A stretch of DNA of 64,000 nt from Epiperipatus broadwayi (GCA_028023455.1 JAQFVV010012992.1:60001-124000), one strand, 5' to 3'. Shown: positions 33,866 to 47,072, numbered from the stretch's first letter. The notes: a model not told the origin generated them from the sequence alone. Made by a program: numbers and translations.

Positions 33866-34660
33866 AATCTTAATGCAAGATTTGACTTTATAAAGATAAG
33901 AGTAGTTCTTATCTTCAGCCTGTTTTTCTAATTATATAGGCAAATCTAAAGCATTTTGATTTGGGAGTGTGAAGCTAATAAATTCTTCATTGATTAAGTC
34001 CATTATTTCTGTTACACATTAACGTTCACAAAATCTTTTGAATTCCAATGAGTCAATATTCATATCTTAAATTTAGAAATATTTTGAATCAATTTAAAGT
34101 TGTAAATATTAATTCTTGTTAAGTGCAATAACAGCACGTATTATTTATATAAGGCTATAAAACCTTAGTACATGCACCTTGCGTGTTTAATTTTATTACA
34201 AGAGACACCTCTATAAATCCTAACACACACAAAGCACATGTACTAAGGTTATAGCCTTATATAAATATTACGTATGCTTAACAAGAATTAATATTTACAA
34301 TCTTAATTTGATTCAAAATATTTCTAAATTTAAGATCTGAATATTAACCTGTTGTAAATCGAAAGATTTCACGAATGTTAATGTGTAACAGAAATAGTAG
34401 ACTTAATCAGTGAAAAATGTATTAGCTTCATGCTTCCAAATCAAAATGCTTTAGATTTGCCTATATAATTAGAAAAATAAATTGAAGATAAGAGCTGCTC
34501 TTATCTTTATAAAGTCGAATCTTGCGTTAAGATTTATGGAGGTCTCTCTTGTAATAAAATTAAGTACCCAAGGCACATGTACTAAGGTTATAGCCTTATA
34601 TAAATATTACATGCTGACATTGTGCTTAACAAGAATTAATATTTACAACTTTAATCTCAA
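33866..34660. mobile_element. Foldback element with ~300-bp arms plus partial third copy
   Basis: The left arm (33866 to about 34176) and right arm (34233-34532) are inverted copies, for example CCTTAGTACATGCACC against GCACATGTACTAAGG. A third, partial right-arm copy follows at 34573-34656. A shorter inverted pair (about 34188-34218 with 34530-34564) bridges them. No protein and no hammerhead core was found. Confidence 0.78.
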
Positions 34661-35528
34661 TAATTGCAAAAGTAAAGTTTCAATTGAAATACATGACATG
34701 ATACATTTTAGAAAAACAAAATATTTGAAGCAGGTGAGGAAAGGGGAATTAAAAATGTCTTCGCACTTTTGATTAATTAGCTTTCTTTTAAGGGGTGGGG
34801 GAGATGATTCTCAGAATTTAAGCAGCAAAAATGTGGTTACAAAATAGTCATATGTCACCATATGTAGATTTAAGAATGACCGTATCTAACAATATATTTA
34901 ATCATTCTTAACAAATACAGGTTAGCTTAATGTATATATAAATAATATTAAAGTAAAACACAATCTTAAAGAAAAATAGCACAAAATAAAATTACATAAT
35001 AAAAGTAAAAGGAAACAACAAATGTATATAAATTGTTGTGCAGTTTATGATTGCAGAGATCTCATGGTGAGGGTTCAATATGCCTGTGATTACTTTTGTA
35101 AAGGATTTTAAAAACATAGCAATATATGAAGAACAGCATGTAGATATAATGTCACATAGCTTCATGATGCAATTCATACTCCTTGGATCCTGGATGGCTC
35201 TTTTTCTTGGATATTAATTTAATTCTAGAGACAGGCTGGTTCTTCAGAATAGTATATGACTGAGGGTGACATAAAAGACTAGGTAGCTTATTTCTTGAAT
35301 AAAGGCATGCCAGGTCAGTAGGCTGAATTCATTTATGATGACAGAAATATTGACACAAGTACTCTGGTCAGTAGACTTCAGATGGGCAGCAGTTCACCAA
35401 TTCCATCAGGATTCCAAATTCGTGCTGCCCTGGGGTGGTGAAGGGGAAGTGAACACAAGCTTTCTACTCACATTTATTATGTGTGACTTCTGGCAGCCAA
35501 ATAATTAATGAGCTTCTTAACAAATAAT
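34661..35528. other. Unassigned spacer, moderately GC-richer near 35160-35470
   Basis: No coding frame recognised. CTTCTGGCAGCC near 35488 has a primer-binding-site look but lacks supporting LTR context. Confidence 0.4.
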
Positions 35529-35760
35529 GATCTTGAAGAATTTTTTCAAAACACTAGCTTGAAGAATTTTTCATAAAGACCAGTTTGATAAATTTTTCTT
35601 AAAAGACAACTTGGTTGAAGAATTTTTCTCAACAAAAGACCAGCTTGATAAATTTTCTAATAGTAATCTTGTTAACAAATTTTCTGCTCAAAAAGATTTT
35701 GAAGAATTTTTCTCCAAAAAAGGACCTGATTGCAGAATTTTCTGATCAAAAAATGATCGG
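35529..35760. repeat. Degenerate ~30-35-bp minisatellite
   Basis: Variants of GACCAGCTTGAAGAATTTTT with C(T/A)CAAAAAA occur about seven times in one direction. Confidence 0.75.
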
Positions 35761-36542
35761 TAATTGTTAATTAGACATTGTATGTCATGTGGTGGCACTG
35801 TTTCTGTGCAAAAACATTTTAATATAATGTTTCCTGGCTGGAACAAAACACTTTTCTTTTTATTTAAAAAAAATGTACATTACTTTTCTAGTAGTAAATG
35901 AAACATTTAAACAAAAAGAACACTTGATTAACAAATTAATCAGCCCGAATGAAATAGTTCCATTCAATTACATTTCAGTGCATAGCGCTGGAATGTGCGG
36001 GGGAGGGTACTGTTTTTCAGATCTGAAGGATTATACAAAGATGCATTACTCTTATCAGACCAAGTTTATGATTTCCATTCAATTAAATTTCAGCATGTAG
36101 CACTGGAATGTGTAGGGGGGAACCGATGGTTTGCAGATCCAAAGGATCATACAAAAGATGCATTACTCTGATCAAACCAAGTTTATGATTTCCAAAACAA
36201 TGTCCAACCTCCCACAAGTTTATGTTATTCTTAGCATTCTACATTAAAAGTCAAAAACAAAACACTTTTTATTTAGAAATGTATATTATTATTCTAATAG
36301 TAAATTGCCGATACGAACGATCATCCTCTCATCAAACCAAGCTTACGATTTATCTCTTAGTTGTTCTTGTGAACATGTGCCTATTTGTGTGAGTTTTGGG
36401 AAATCATGTTTGTCCCTACCCTTATGAAATTATTTTCACCTTCCAACATGCGTAGGAAAGCAAGAGGCTGGACTTACAGTTATTACAATGTCAGATGCCA
36501 CCACACGATGTACAGTGGCTAATTAACAACTACCAAATGATC
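35751..36542. mobile_element. Non-autonomous element with ~48-bp inverted ends
   Basis: 35751-35798 (AAATGATCGGTAATTGTTAA start) is complementary with mismatches to 36496-36542. The interior holds two direct ~115-bp copies and no recognised gene. Confidence 0.68.
35958..36192. repeat. Two ~115-bp direct repeats
   Basis: TTCCATTCAATTA(C/A)ATTTCAG begins both units (35958, 36073). They share GGAATGTG(C/T)(G/A)GG and GATGCATTACTCT and end in CAAGTTTATGATTTCC. Flanks 35846-35890 and 36257-36305 are also similar to each other. Confidence 0.8.
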
Positions 36543-38689
36543 TTGTTTTTACATTTTCCTAGGTATTTTAAACCAAAGGCATCTGGATTAGTTTTAACTA
36601 AAAAATATTTTTACAGGTAATATTTTTGATAAGCTTAATTACAATTTGATCCTGCACTTGTTTATTAATTAGGAAAATTTTCCAAATTCTTAATACCTTT
36701 TGTTTACTTGCATTCCTTGTATTAATTAAGCATCAATTAACATCTTTTTACCACAAAGTCAAACATTATAAACATTCTTGTAAATATATAATACAAAGCG
36801 ATTACCTATGCCCTATAATTAATCTGCCTTTACAAATTTATTAAAAATATAATGTCCAGGAATTTCAAATACTGATTTTTAAATTGTTTTTTTAGCAGAA
36901 TTTTCTAGAATGTGTTATGCATTTGAACATTACTAATTATTTATCTAGTCTCAGCTAACGGTTTGTGACTCTTTTTATACATATATACATATGCCTTTAA
37001 TAGATTTTTTGAAGCGTTTATAATTTTTCAATAGAATACAATTTAAAATTTCCCTATAACAGTTTAAAAATATTTAGATACAAATTGGCATGAAGCATAT
37101 ATATATATAGTTTTAAGTATTATATCAATATATATATATTATTTCAATTATATATTATCCAAAAATGTAATAAACAAAAAATAAAAATATTAAAATTCAA
37201 AAATTTAGTAAATTTTACAAGTATTTATCATAAACAATATGTCAGCAGCCATTTTATCATATTATAGAGCTTTACTAATTGTAACATAACCTTGTTTATT
37301 AACTGTATTTTCATCATGTTATAGACATTTTTTTCTTTAAAAAATTTGATATTTTTTCTATGAGAATTTTAACAAAATTTGTATTATTCTTAATAAGCAA
37401 AGAAACAAGAGTTATCAATTTGTAGTGAAAGAGAAAACTCACATTCAGAAGGAATTACATGTTCAAATAAGAATAAAAAGCATATTTATGTCAAGCTTGT
37501 TTCACTCTCAAAACATATAAACTCCTTAATTACCTTAAAAGACAATTTTTTTGACAAGGCATTAAATGTATGGATAATGAATAAGTGAAATGTTCCTGAT
37601 AGACATTATCGTACTGCATAAAAAAGCTTAAAATCTATATGAACAGTCTCATAATTCATTGTCTATTTTATTTTTAAAAAAGATATGGTACAATAAATTT
37701 CTTACTATTTTTTTGAGGGAATGTGAATAAGTGAACACACACAGTAAATATAAATGTGCTCTCTCAACTTATTATTGATAACATTATTTTTTTAAATTTT
37801 ATTTATTCTCAAATTTTAATTTGTATATGCACATTGTGCACACAAAACAGCATTTGTGGCAAGTGAATATATATATATATATACTGATGTGTTTGTATGC
37901 ATAGTGACAAATAATATACACTGACAATGCAATATTTAATACATATGGTGTTGCAATCAAAGCTTTAAACAAATACGATATTATATCCATTGCATATGAT
38001 GTACTGATGGAGCATGAAGGAAAATATAATGAATTTTGTTGCTTCATAATATTCCAACATTTCACTTTTATGATATTCTTCATTATTTCCTTAGATTTTA
38101 GCTATAACAACTATGTTAAATTAGTATGAATTTACTTTTCTACATTTCACAATATTAAAAATATAGCACTAATAGAACACATTTTCTATTCTTGTGCATT
38201 TTAATAATATAAGCCTCAATTAAAATTCTGATGTAAGTCAAAATTGAGATGTGAAAATAAATTACAGTAATAGAATGGTAAATAAGGAAAACTAGAAAAT
38301 TATTAAAAAAATAACATTCACAGTTCATATTCTTAACTTTCAGCAATATCTCAATGAAATTAAATTAGGACTTGCAAATAATTTAAAAATATTAACACAT
38401 TTTGAAGATTGTTCAGATTTGAATGAAATCAAGGAAAATAACAGATACACTATTGAAAACCATAACAATGATAGCTGCTACAAAAAAATCAACAATTTCA
38501 AGTAACTTGAAGAAAAAGAAGGAATATGAAAAAATATAAAAATAATCCATTAAAAAGAATTGAATATCTAGAATTTTGTAAAATGATACAGAGATAATAA
38601 TAATATAAGAAAATAATATAGTTATGAATTGGTAAGAAAATCTATTAAAGAGAATAAAATTCTCAAAAGAGTAAAATAAAACCACATGA
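36543..38689. other. Unassigned AT-rich spacer with TA repeats
   Basis: TA runs near 37100, 37126 and 37868; hydrophobic short frames on the minus strand lack family features. Confidence 0.45.
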
Positions 38690-40620
38690 AAGTTATTTCC
38701 ACAATAAGAAGAAAAGATGGAAGTATTACTAAAAAGAGAGATGACATCATGAAATGTGAGGAAAAGTTCTATAAAGATTTACGTAGAAATAAAGAACAAG
38801 AAAACGAAGTATTCTCTGCAATTATTATAATTTTATGAATTGCCCAGAATTTAAAATGAAGAAGTAAGATATGCAAGTAAATTTATGAAGAAGAGAAAAG
38901 TTCCAGGAAATAATGGAATTATAATCAATATTTTATAAGAAACAGGTAACGAAATAAAAAAAAAAATGTTGGCAAAGTTATATATATATATCACGTATTA
39001 TGTTGAACTATTTCCATCATTTATGAGTAAATGTTGAATGAATAGAAAATTTTAAACTTTATTTAAACTTTCCAAATACAAACAACTTATTAGTAATAAC
39101 ACACAAATAGACAATACAGGTTTGTATTTGGAAAGTTTAAATAAAGTTTAAAATTTTCTATACATTCAACATTTACTCATAAATGATGGAAATAGTCCAA
39201 CATATCACATCTTATAATATACCATCATTACAAACCTTCAGACAAATATTATATATATCAAATGTCTAAATGCTGATGATATATAAAATGATTGGAAGTA
39301 TACAATAGTAATATTGATATTTGAGAAAGATGACAAAAAATTATTAGAAACTACAAATCAATTAGTCTTTCATCAGTTTAAAAAAAAAAAAATTGCAAAG
39401 ACAATGATAATTTAGTTATAGTAAACTTAATTCTGATTAATCAAAAGAACAAGATGGATTAAAAATTGTTTTTAGCATAGTGGATCACAACCAAGTGTTG
39501 AAAAAAGTTATGGAAAGAATCAGTGAATATGAGTAGCCATTATACTTTTCATTTAATTGTATAAGCATTTCTATCACAATTAAAGCATTGGATCATCAAG
39601 ATAGTGACATGAATATTGTCATATTCTGAAGAACATCAAAATACTACAGCAATAATTAGATTACATATTAATACTAAATAGATTAACATTGAGAAGAGCA
39701 TATAATAAATCACTCCATATCACTAAAACTTTTTACAGAAGTTTTATAAAAGATATTTTGTGAATTAAAATGGTAAACTATGGGATTAAAAGTAAATGGA
39801 GATTATTTAAATCATCTAGATTTTTTTAGTTAATATGATTGTTTTTGAAAATAGTGCTTCAGATCTTCAGAAAATGTTGCAAGAGTTTATCAGATGGAAG
39901 TAAAAAAGTAATATTAAAAATAAATGCTAAAAAGACTAAAGTAATGTTCAGTGGATTTCTGCCAAAAAAGAAAATAAACTTGATAATGATGAATTGTTAA
40001 CAACTGGTCAGATTATTAATATAGATGGAAACAGAATGAATGAAATTAATCATAGAATTAACCTTGGATAGAATGCTTTTAGTAAAAATATCTTAACATT
40101 AAAAGGAAATATGCTTATATATTTGAAAAGGAATGTTTTCAATAAATGTGTTTTACCAGTACTTATTTATGAATCTGAGAAATAAATACTTAAAAAAAGA
40201 ACAATGTAGAGACTTCAGACAATATATAGATTTCAGACTGCTCAACAAAATATGAAGAAATGTATCTTAGAAGTAGCAAGAAGACATAAAAAGAAATGCA
40301 CGGGTGAGTGAACACAGATATTACTGAAATCAGTGAAAGAATTAAAAGATTGAAATGAAGATAGGCTGGACATATTACTGGAAGAAATAATAATAAACAG
40401 TTAAAATCTTAAATTGGATCAGAAGAGAATGTAAAAGGTCTAGAAAGATATAACATTTGTGATGGATGGATAATATAAGGAAATTTGTTGATGTGATATA
40501 AAGAAGAGTGACTAGAGATTGGAGAAATTGGTTTAAACTTGGAGAGAACTTCATCCAACAGAAGAGTACTGTTTGGAAAATGATGATCATTATCAAATAA
40601 TAATGCAATATGTAATAATT
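38690..40620 (+). pseudogene. RTE-like LINE relic
   Basis: Broken plus-strand frames follow the order of an RTE-type reverse transcriptase. It starts with STIRRKDGSITKKRDDIMKC then EEKFYKDLRRN (38700-38790). VPGNNGIIINIL-type and VDHNQVLKKVMERISEYE fragments follow (39480-39540). Next is TEVLKIFCELKW (about 39735), then YLNHLDFF, LKINAKKTKVMFSGF (39915-39960) and MDGNRMNEINHRI with LVKIS (40024-40085). The connector block is VLPVLIYESEK. The C terminus reads RIKRLKRRAGHI-like, RVTRDWRNWFKLGENF (40508-40555). It is dead. A foldback is inserted at 39001-39203. Confidence 0.78.
39001..39203. repeat. Foldback insert, ~83-bp arms, ~37-bp loop
   Basis: 39001-39083 and 39120-39203 are near-perfect inverted copies (TTTAAACTTTATTTAAACTT core). 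It interrupts the RTE relic and would form a strong hairpin. Confidence 0.88.
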
Positions 40621-42409
40621 TCAATAGAATATGATATTTATATGTAAAACAATCAACAACTTTAGAATTAAAAAAATTGTAAAAAAGTATTTTATATGAC
40701 TAATCTATCCCGATGTCCAAATATCACATGAGCATAAGAGCCGTTTAATCTTTAATTATTTTGATTCAGATTTTTCCCACATACTTTTTTCATTTCTGCA
40801 TCCAGAAATGGGTCCAGGAACTTTTACTACCAGAAAACTACTCTTAATATTTAGCCACCGAGGACTATTTTGAAATAATCCTCATTTAAAATTATTTATA
40901 AATTATATCACAGATTTAGTATCTTTTTGAAACAAATTATAATTAAAAAGTACTCTTCACCTTAATAGATTTTATTTGGAAAAAATTAAAATATCTATTA
41001 AAAAAATAATGTTAAAAATGACATTAGAACAAGTATGGTCTCATCATATAATTACAACTTTACAATTTTTTTATAATTTTTATTGTTGCAGTTTAACATA
41101 TGTATTTTTTATTTTTCTCTAAGTCTAATATATACAAATTGCACATCTTTTAATGTATATATATAAACGTTTTTTCTAAATGACCATAAAAAGAGCAAAA
41201 ATGAAAATATGAATTTTGTTATGAATTTTCTATTATTTCTTTTGCAGAAGCCATTTATAATTATGTTTACACGTGATTCTTCCTTTGTGTAATTCATCTT
41301 TTCTTCCATATTGAAAATTTAAATAACTGTCATTTACTTATTCAGAAACAATTTTATTTTGTGGATATCTCCTTCTTTCAAGGAAATTTATTCAAGCTTT
41401 TGGTTTTGAAACTTAAAAAATAAAAATGGTTTCATATTGCTGAAGTTTAAAACAAAACTTTATAAATTTAACTACCAAATGTGAACATAGCATGATACAG
41501 AAAAATGAATGCAATGAAATAAAAATGAAATATTGTTCAGGCATAATGAATACAGACAAAACTCTCTCTAACAAGCCTCCAATGATGAATATTCAACAAG
41601 AAAATGTTATTCGTCAAATCATCCACTTGTTTAGGTGGTGATGGTTTAGCAATATTCCTTCTTTGTTTTAATTAAGAATGGGGAGAAATCCTTTACTAAT
41701 GAATAATTTAATACCTAGCTGGATTGGATATGATTACCTGAAAAAAAAAGGCATTCCCAGGTTTTATCTGATGCAGATTCAAACCCTAAGTCAAAAATAT
41801 GACAGATGAGTAGTATTAAGAATTGGTCAGTAAATAGTAATTTTACAAATTTTAATATGGATTTATTTTCCTCTTATATTCATTGAACTTTTTTTTTTCA
41901 ATATATGCAATTGCATTTAATGTATGCAAATTAACCTCATAGAATATTAAAAAAATACAGAAGTATTGTTATTTAAGTTTTTGTGACAAATAGTTAAAAA
42001 TATCATAAAATTAACAGGTGAAGTCACATGTCAATCTGAATAAACTACTAAAACAATTAATATTATAAAGAATGTCCCTACGATGAATGTATATTACCAA
42101 TTTGGAGATAGTTTCTTTCATTCAATTCTTACTTAAGTGTTTATTTAAATACTTCATTGGTTTTGTTGTTACTCGCATATATATTAGCTAAAGTTAGTAT
42201 ATTATATTAAAAAATACCCTACACAGTTTATCAAAAATATAAGAGCAGCAGATTTTAGAAATAAAGGTTTCTGAATTGAATTATTGCTAAGGAAAGAAAA
42301 AAAAATCTCAATTTGTTTACAATGTGATCATTTGAATTTGTTTTATACTTAAATGCCAAAGTGGCTTCCTTGGTGACTGACTACCTGATTATTTTTATAT
42401 AATAAACCA
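40621..42409. other. Unassigned spacer; likely 3' flank of the acidic-protein gene
   Basis: No gene recognised. TTTATT at 42140, read on the minus strand as AATAAA, is a candidate poly(A) signal for the gene ending at 42410. Confidence 0.4.
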
Positions 42410-45400
42410 TTAAAATATATTTACTTCTGTATCTGAACTATCTGTACTCTTCTTATCTATAACTGACATTGATTGATTCGCTGTTTTCTTTAAATTTTTC
42501 CATTGCTTAAATTCTTCTGGATCACATGGAGTTTCATATTTTTCTATTTTAGTTGTTATTTCCTCATATAAGCTTTCATAGCTATTTACATCAAAAGTCA
42601 TCTCATTAATAATATCTTGAGCTTCAGCATGATCTGTATCTTGCATAATTTCTAAGTCTTTCATCTCTTTCTCATGATTGTAAATACCTTGCTCACCATC
42701 TGCTACACATCTTTCAATAGTCAGAATATGATTGTTAGTAAAAACGTGTAAGTATTCAGATTTTTCAGTTTTTAGCTTAGATTCTTCAGTATTTACTTTC
42801 CTTCTGCCTTCTAATTTATTTCCAATATCTATTATATCATTTACAGTTTCTTGATTTTGAGAATTTATTTTATATTTTTCCTCTTTATCTTTTAATATAG
42901 TTTCAGGAGTATTTTGTAAACTGGCATCATTATCATCATTCAGTTCTTTTTTGTTGTATAACACTTTGCAATTTTCAACATTTAAGAAATCTACAACTGC
43001 TATTTCTTCTGAACATTCTTCATTTTTTAGAATTTCACAATATCCAGTTTTTGGTGATGTCTCTTCTTGTAAGTCTTCAGGCAATTTATTATTACCAGGA
43101 AAGGCCGTGACAACTTCAGTTTTATTGGATTCATTTTTAAATTCATATTTATTAATACTGTTCTCATTTTCATTAATTTCTGATATTATTATAAATTCTG
43201 GTTCACTTTGAGTTTCTGGGTATTGAAAGTCTTCTAAAAGTTCTTGCTGGCTATCATTAAAATCTTTTTTCAGAAGGCAATCTTGAGAAATTTCTAATAT
43301 TTTTTTTCCTGAATCTTTATTTGATTCTTTAAATTCCTGAAACATTAATTTTTTTAGAAGTTCTGATATATTCTCCTTTTCTATTATTTGTTGATCTTCA
43401 TGTATTTCCCTATCAATAGAAAGTCTTGTGTTGTTCTGACATTTACAAAATTCATCCTCTGTCTCAGTAGCAGTTCCTAATAATAGTTGCTCTTTATCTG
43501 AATTTGTTTCCATTAAAGATAATTGTGTAGCCTCTCGATTTTCTTGTCTTTTAGCTTTTATTTGAGATTCTTTTATTTGTTCTCCTGTTTTGGGATATTC
43601 TGATTTAAAACTTTCTTGTTCTCCAACACGTTCATTTATAACATTTTCTTTGTCATAGAATTCAACTTCCACGTCAGATTCATAATCAAAAATTGTCGAT
43701 TTATCAAAAATCTCTTCAATTACATGTCTTTCAATTTTGATTTCTTTAGTTTTTACAAAGTTTTGATTATTTCTTATTTCAGGTTTAGATATATTTTTTT
43801 GAATTTTATTTTTTGTAACATCTAAACTTTCAGATGATTTACTTAATTGTTGTTTTGGAGCTTTTTGAACTTCCTGTACATTAAGATCAATTAAAATTTC
43901 TTTATTTATTTCCTCAAATGTTTGCTGTTCAAATTCTACAGAAAGTTTTACAGTTATTTTGTGAATTTCATCATAATATTTTGCTTTATCACCAGATTCT
44001 ATTAATTGTGGGAATTCTTTAATTTCAAGCTTTTTAGAAAATTCTAAATTTTTATCTGGATTAATTTTTTCTTCTAATTTAGGTATTATAAATTCCTGTA
44101 ATTTAATTTGTTCTACATTTTCTTTGCATTCATCATCTCTCTTTTCTAAAATCTTTTGCATTTCTTTTGGATTAACTTTTTCAAAATATTTTCCATCTTC
44201 TTGACAAATTTGATCAAGTTTATTTTCTACTTCAGATTTTTCTAAAGTTTCTTGAATTTCATATTCAGTTTTATCAACAAAATTTTCTGGTAATTTTTCA
44301 ATATTAAGCAGCTCTTTGTTTTGTTCTTTATTAAGTTTATTATCAAGAGAAGATTCAGTCATAATTTTACAATATTTTTCTTTTATTTTAAGTTCTTCTG
44401 ATTCAGTCTGTTTTATTTGTACTGTGAGACCTTGATGTTCTTCTTCTATACAAATTTTCTCCACAATATCTGAAGCTATTTTTATAACAGATTTTTCAAA
44501 TGAATCCATAACATTTTCTTCATTATGTTTTATGGCTTCAGATTTGTCAAGATTAACCCCTTCTCCCATTTCTGTGACACTCTTTTTAATTAGATGTTGA
44601 AATAAAATATCTTCTGATTGAGTTACTTTTTCTGTATTATATGTTTTTGTATGTACAATGGTATCTAGTTTTTTACCTATTTCTCCATTTGCATGTTGTT
44701 CAGTTTTTATATGAGGCTTTCTGTCATATTCTTCTGTGTCTCTTTTAGTTTCAGTGCATTTTTTATCTAGTTCTTCTTTTTCTTTATTTTTTGTTTTTTG
44801 AATAGTTTGTTGCTCATTGTTTTTGACAGAGTTTTGAGTGAAATCTTCAATTTCATCCTTACTTTCTCTAAGAGATATATCAGAAACTTCCATAATTTCT
44901 AATAATTCTGATTTTGAAACTGTATTATTTTCTTCTGGACTTTCTGGAAATTCTATTTTTACTTCATATTTTATTAAATCTGAAGTATTTTGATTTAATT
45001 CTCCTTCTTCACCATTAACTTCTATTATAATTTCTTCTGTACTTTCTACTTCAAATATAGATTTTCTATCATTTATAAAAATTTCTTTATGTTCAGTTTC
45101 TTTTCTAGGTTCTTCTACATCTTTTAAACTTTCACGAGGCTCAACATTAAAGTCATTTTTATCACAATCATCTATGTGTTTCTCAAGTTCTATTGACTGT
45201 TCATCACTATCATCTAATCTTTCATAATTTATAAGTTCTATTTCTGATTCTTCTGTGTCTTCAAGAATTTCATGACGTTCAACTTCTATAGCAGGTTCTT
45301 CACTACTTTCAGAACTTTCATCATCACTTTTAGATTGCTCATCTTGAGATGATTTTTCTTTAGATTCTTGTTCATTAGAAGCTTCAATTTTAATTTCAGG

Positions 45401-45688
45401 TACATTTTCAGCAGGGTTTTGTTTATATTTATGTTTTGGCATTTTTGGTTCTTTTATTGCTTCAATTTCTCTTCTAGTTGGTACTTCCACTTCTTTCATT
45501 TTTAGTTCTTCTATATCATATCCTTTAGTTGTTTTGCGAAGGACAATGTGAGAAAATAATCCATGAAGTTTTTCTTCTGAGGAAGGAGCACTTTGAACAA
45601 CTGGGACTCCAGCATTAATAGTAGGTAATTTCTGATGCATAGGCATTTTCCCTGAAAATTCTAATGTTTGAAGACATGCTAAAATTTC
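42410..45688 (-). CDS. Long terminal exon of a Glu/Lys-rich protein
   Basis: The minus-strand frame is open for 1,078 codons from the ATG at 45646 to TAA. It extends 14 codons further (EILACLQTLEFSGK) to a splice acceptor (TTTGTTTTAG, AG at 45689-45690). An in-frame TAG lies inside the acceptor, so the exon begins in phase 0 and the ATG is probably internal. The first ~100 residues look ordered or motif-bearing (LHGLFSHIVLRKTTKGYDIE). The rest is dominated by Glu, Lys, Ser, Asn and Ile without domains, signal peptide or membrane spans, and is probably disordered or coiled. The intact length in such decayed surroundings indicates selection. The KGYDIEELK and PKMPKHKYK style recalls linkers of giant muscle or cytoskeletal proteins; this is only a guess and the family is not identified. 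Confidence 0.85.
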   Translation of the reverse strand, partial: EILACLQTLEFSGKMPMHQKLPTINAGVPVVQSAPSSEEKLHGLFSHIVLRKTTKGYDIEELKMKEVEVPTRREIEAIKEPKMPKHKYKQNPAENVPEIKIEASNEQESKEKSSQDEQSKSDDESSESSEEPAIEVERHEILEDTEESEIELINYERLDDSDEQSIELEKHIDDCDKNDFNVEPRESLKDVEEPRKETEHKEIFINDRKSIFEVESTEEIIIEVNGEEGELNQNTSDLIKYEVKIEFPESPEENNTVSKSELLEIMEVSDISLRESKDEIEDFTQNSVKNNEQQTIQKTKNKEKEELDKKCTETKRDTEEYDRKPHIKTEQHANGEIGKKLDTIVHTKTYNTEKVTQSEDILFQHLIKKSVTEMGEGVNLDKSEAIKHNEENVMDSFEKSVIKIASDIVEKICIEEEHQGLTVQIKQTESEELKIKEKYCKIMTESSLDNKLNKEQNKELLNIEKLPENFVDKTEYEIQETLEKSEVENKLDQICQEDGKYFEKVNPKEMQKILEKRDDECKENVEQIKLQEFIIPKLEEKINPDKNLEFSKKLEIKEFPQLIESGDKAKYYDEIHKITVKLSVEFEQQTFEEINKEILIDLNVQEVQKAPKQQLSKSSESLDVTKNKIQKNISKPEIRNNQNFVKTKEIKIERHVIEEIFDKSTIFDYESDVEVEFYDKENVINERVGEQESFKSEYPKTGEQIKESQIKAKRQENREATQLSLMETNSDKEQLLLGTATETEDEFCKCQNNTRLSIDREIHEDQQIIEKENISELLKKLMFQEFKESNKDSGKKILEISQDCLLKKDFNDSQQELLEDFQYPETQSEPEFIIISEINENENSINKYEFKNESNKTEVVTAFPGNNKLPEDLQEETSPKTGYCEILKNEECSEEIAVVDFLNVENCKVLYNKKELNDDNDASLQNTPETILKDKEEKYKINSQNQETVNDIIDIGNKLEGRRKVNTEESKLKTEKSEYLHVFTNNHILTIERCVADGEQGIYNHEKEMKDLEIMQDTDHAEAQDIINEMTFDVNSYESLYEEITTKIEKYETPCDPEEFKQWKNLKKTANQSMSVIDKKSTDSSDTEVNIF

Positions 45689-46860
45689 CTAAAACAAAGA
45701 AATAGTAAATTATGTTAATTCATGATTATGTATAGAAATTTGTAATTTTTTAAATATTAAATTACAATTAATGGAACATTATATAACCTATACATTTTTT
45801 ATATGCTTTTATTTAACTTACTTTGATTTTTGTATGTCTGACAAAACATTGTAATTCAATTTTCACCCACTTACCAATTCAATGTCTAAATAAAATTTTG
45901 CAGAAATATGAACTCCAAATGACAATATAATATATTGTTTACAGTTTGCAAATAATTTTAACAAAAAATTAGCAAAAAAATTAAATTTTTAATTTTTTAT
46001 AATTTCTGGAACTATAGAAAATTCAACATTTAGAAAATAAAAAGGTGTAAAAATATTTTTTTAGAAATTTTTACTTACATAAATGCACTAAACTGTAAAA
46101 AATAAAATTTCCTCATCTTTTAGAATATTCTTGTTCCAAAAAATAAAAGTGTGAGGGAAAGAATCACTTAAATAAAGCTCTTTTTTCTATCAATGACAAT
46201 CTATTCATCAGATAAATTTTTTAAATATTTTTTATTATTTCATATAAACATTATATTACAATATTTTTACTATTCTATATTATGTAAATAAGCATTTATT
46301 TTGTACAGCATATGTAAACAATTGTATTGCATTCAAATATCAGCCTTTCACGCTAATTGTGCATATGCTTTGCGAGTGTTAATAATAAATGAATACTTTC
46401 TCACCAATACAAGATATAGTATTTATGCAGGAATAAAAAAAATCCTCTTATTCCTATGACTCAAATGCTTATATATGAGCAAATCTGAAATACTGGCAAA
46501 GAAAGCGTGAAGATGGAACAGTCACTTTAAATTACTATATACAATGTCTGAATGAATGACATCGGTGAAATTATCTAGAATTTACTAAACATCATACTAA
46601 CTGAAACTTAATAATAGGTAAATAAGCATTTATTTTGTATAGTGTATGTAAACAATTGTATTATATTATGAAAAAATTAATAAATAAAAAATATTTTTGA
46701 CCAATTAAAAGAAGTATGTTTTTGAAATTGTTATTATTTATTGTAACCAGTTGGGTTACATAGCACTCAATAATATAGTGTGTGTACAAATATATATATA
46801 TAAAGTTGAAAGGAAAAGTAGAAGTAAACACAGACACAAATTTAAGTAAATATTTTTGAT
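45689..46860 (-). other. Probable intron upstream of the acidic-protein exon
   Basis: AT-rich, non-coding; begins on the minus strand side with a polypyrimidine tract and acceptor. TGTAAACAATTGTATT recurs near 46314 and 46648, a short dispersed repeat. Confidence 0.5.
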
Positions 46861-47072
46861 TGTTTTTTCATCCCTGGTGTTCGCCGCGGGATGGTGTTGA
46901 TGCTAATCAAAAACATATACATATAACAATTCCGGGGCCAGACCTGTGTGATTGATTTGATATAAAAAGATCTGCTTTATTAGATTTCTAATAAAATATT
47001 CTAGTAACTAATATTATTATATGATGTTAGTCTTTCATTTTTGTAAATGTTTATTAATATTATATATTTTTT

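Noticed and set aside
42951-43825. Plus-strand ORFs within 42.4-45.7 kb
   Set aside because: They are antisense shadows of the long minus-strand acidic exon.
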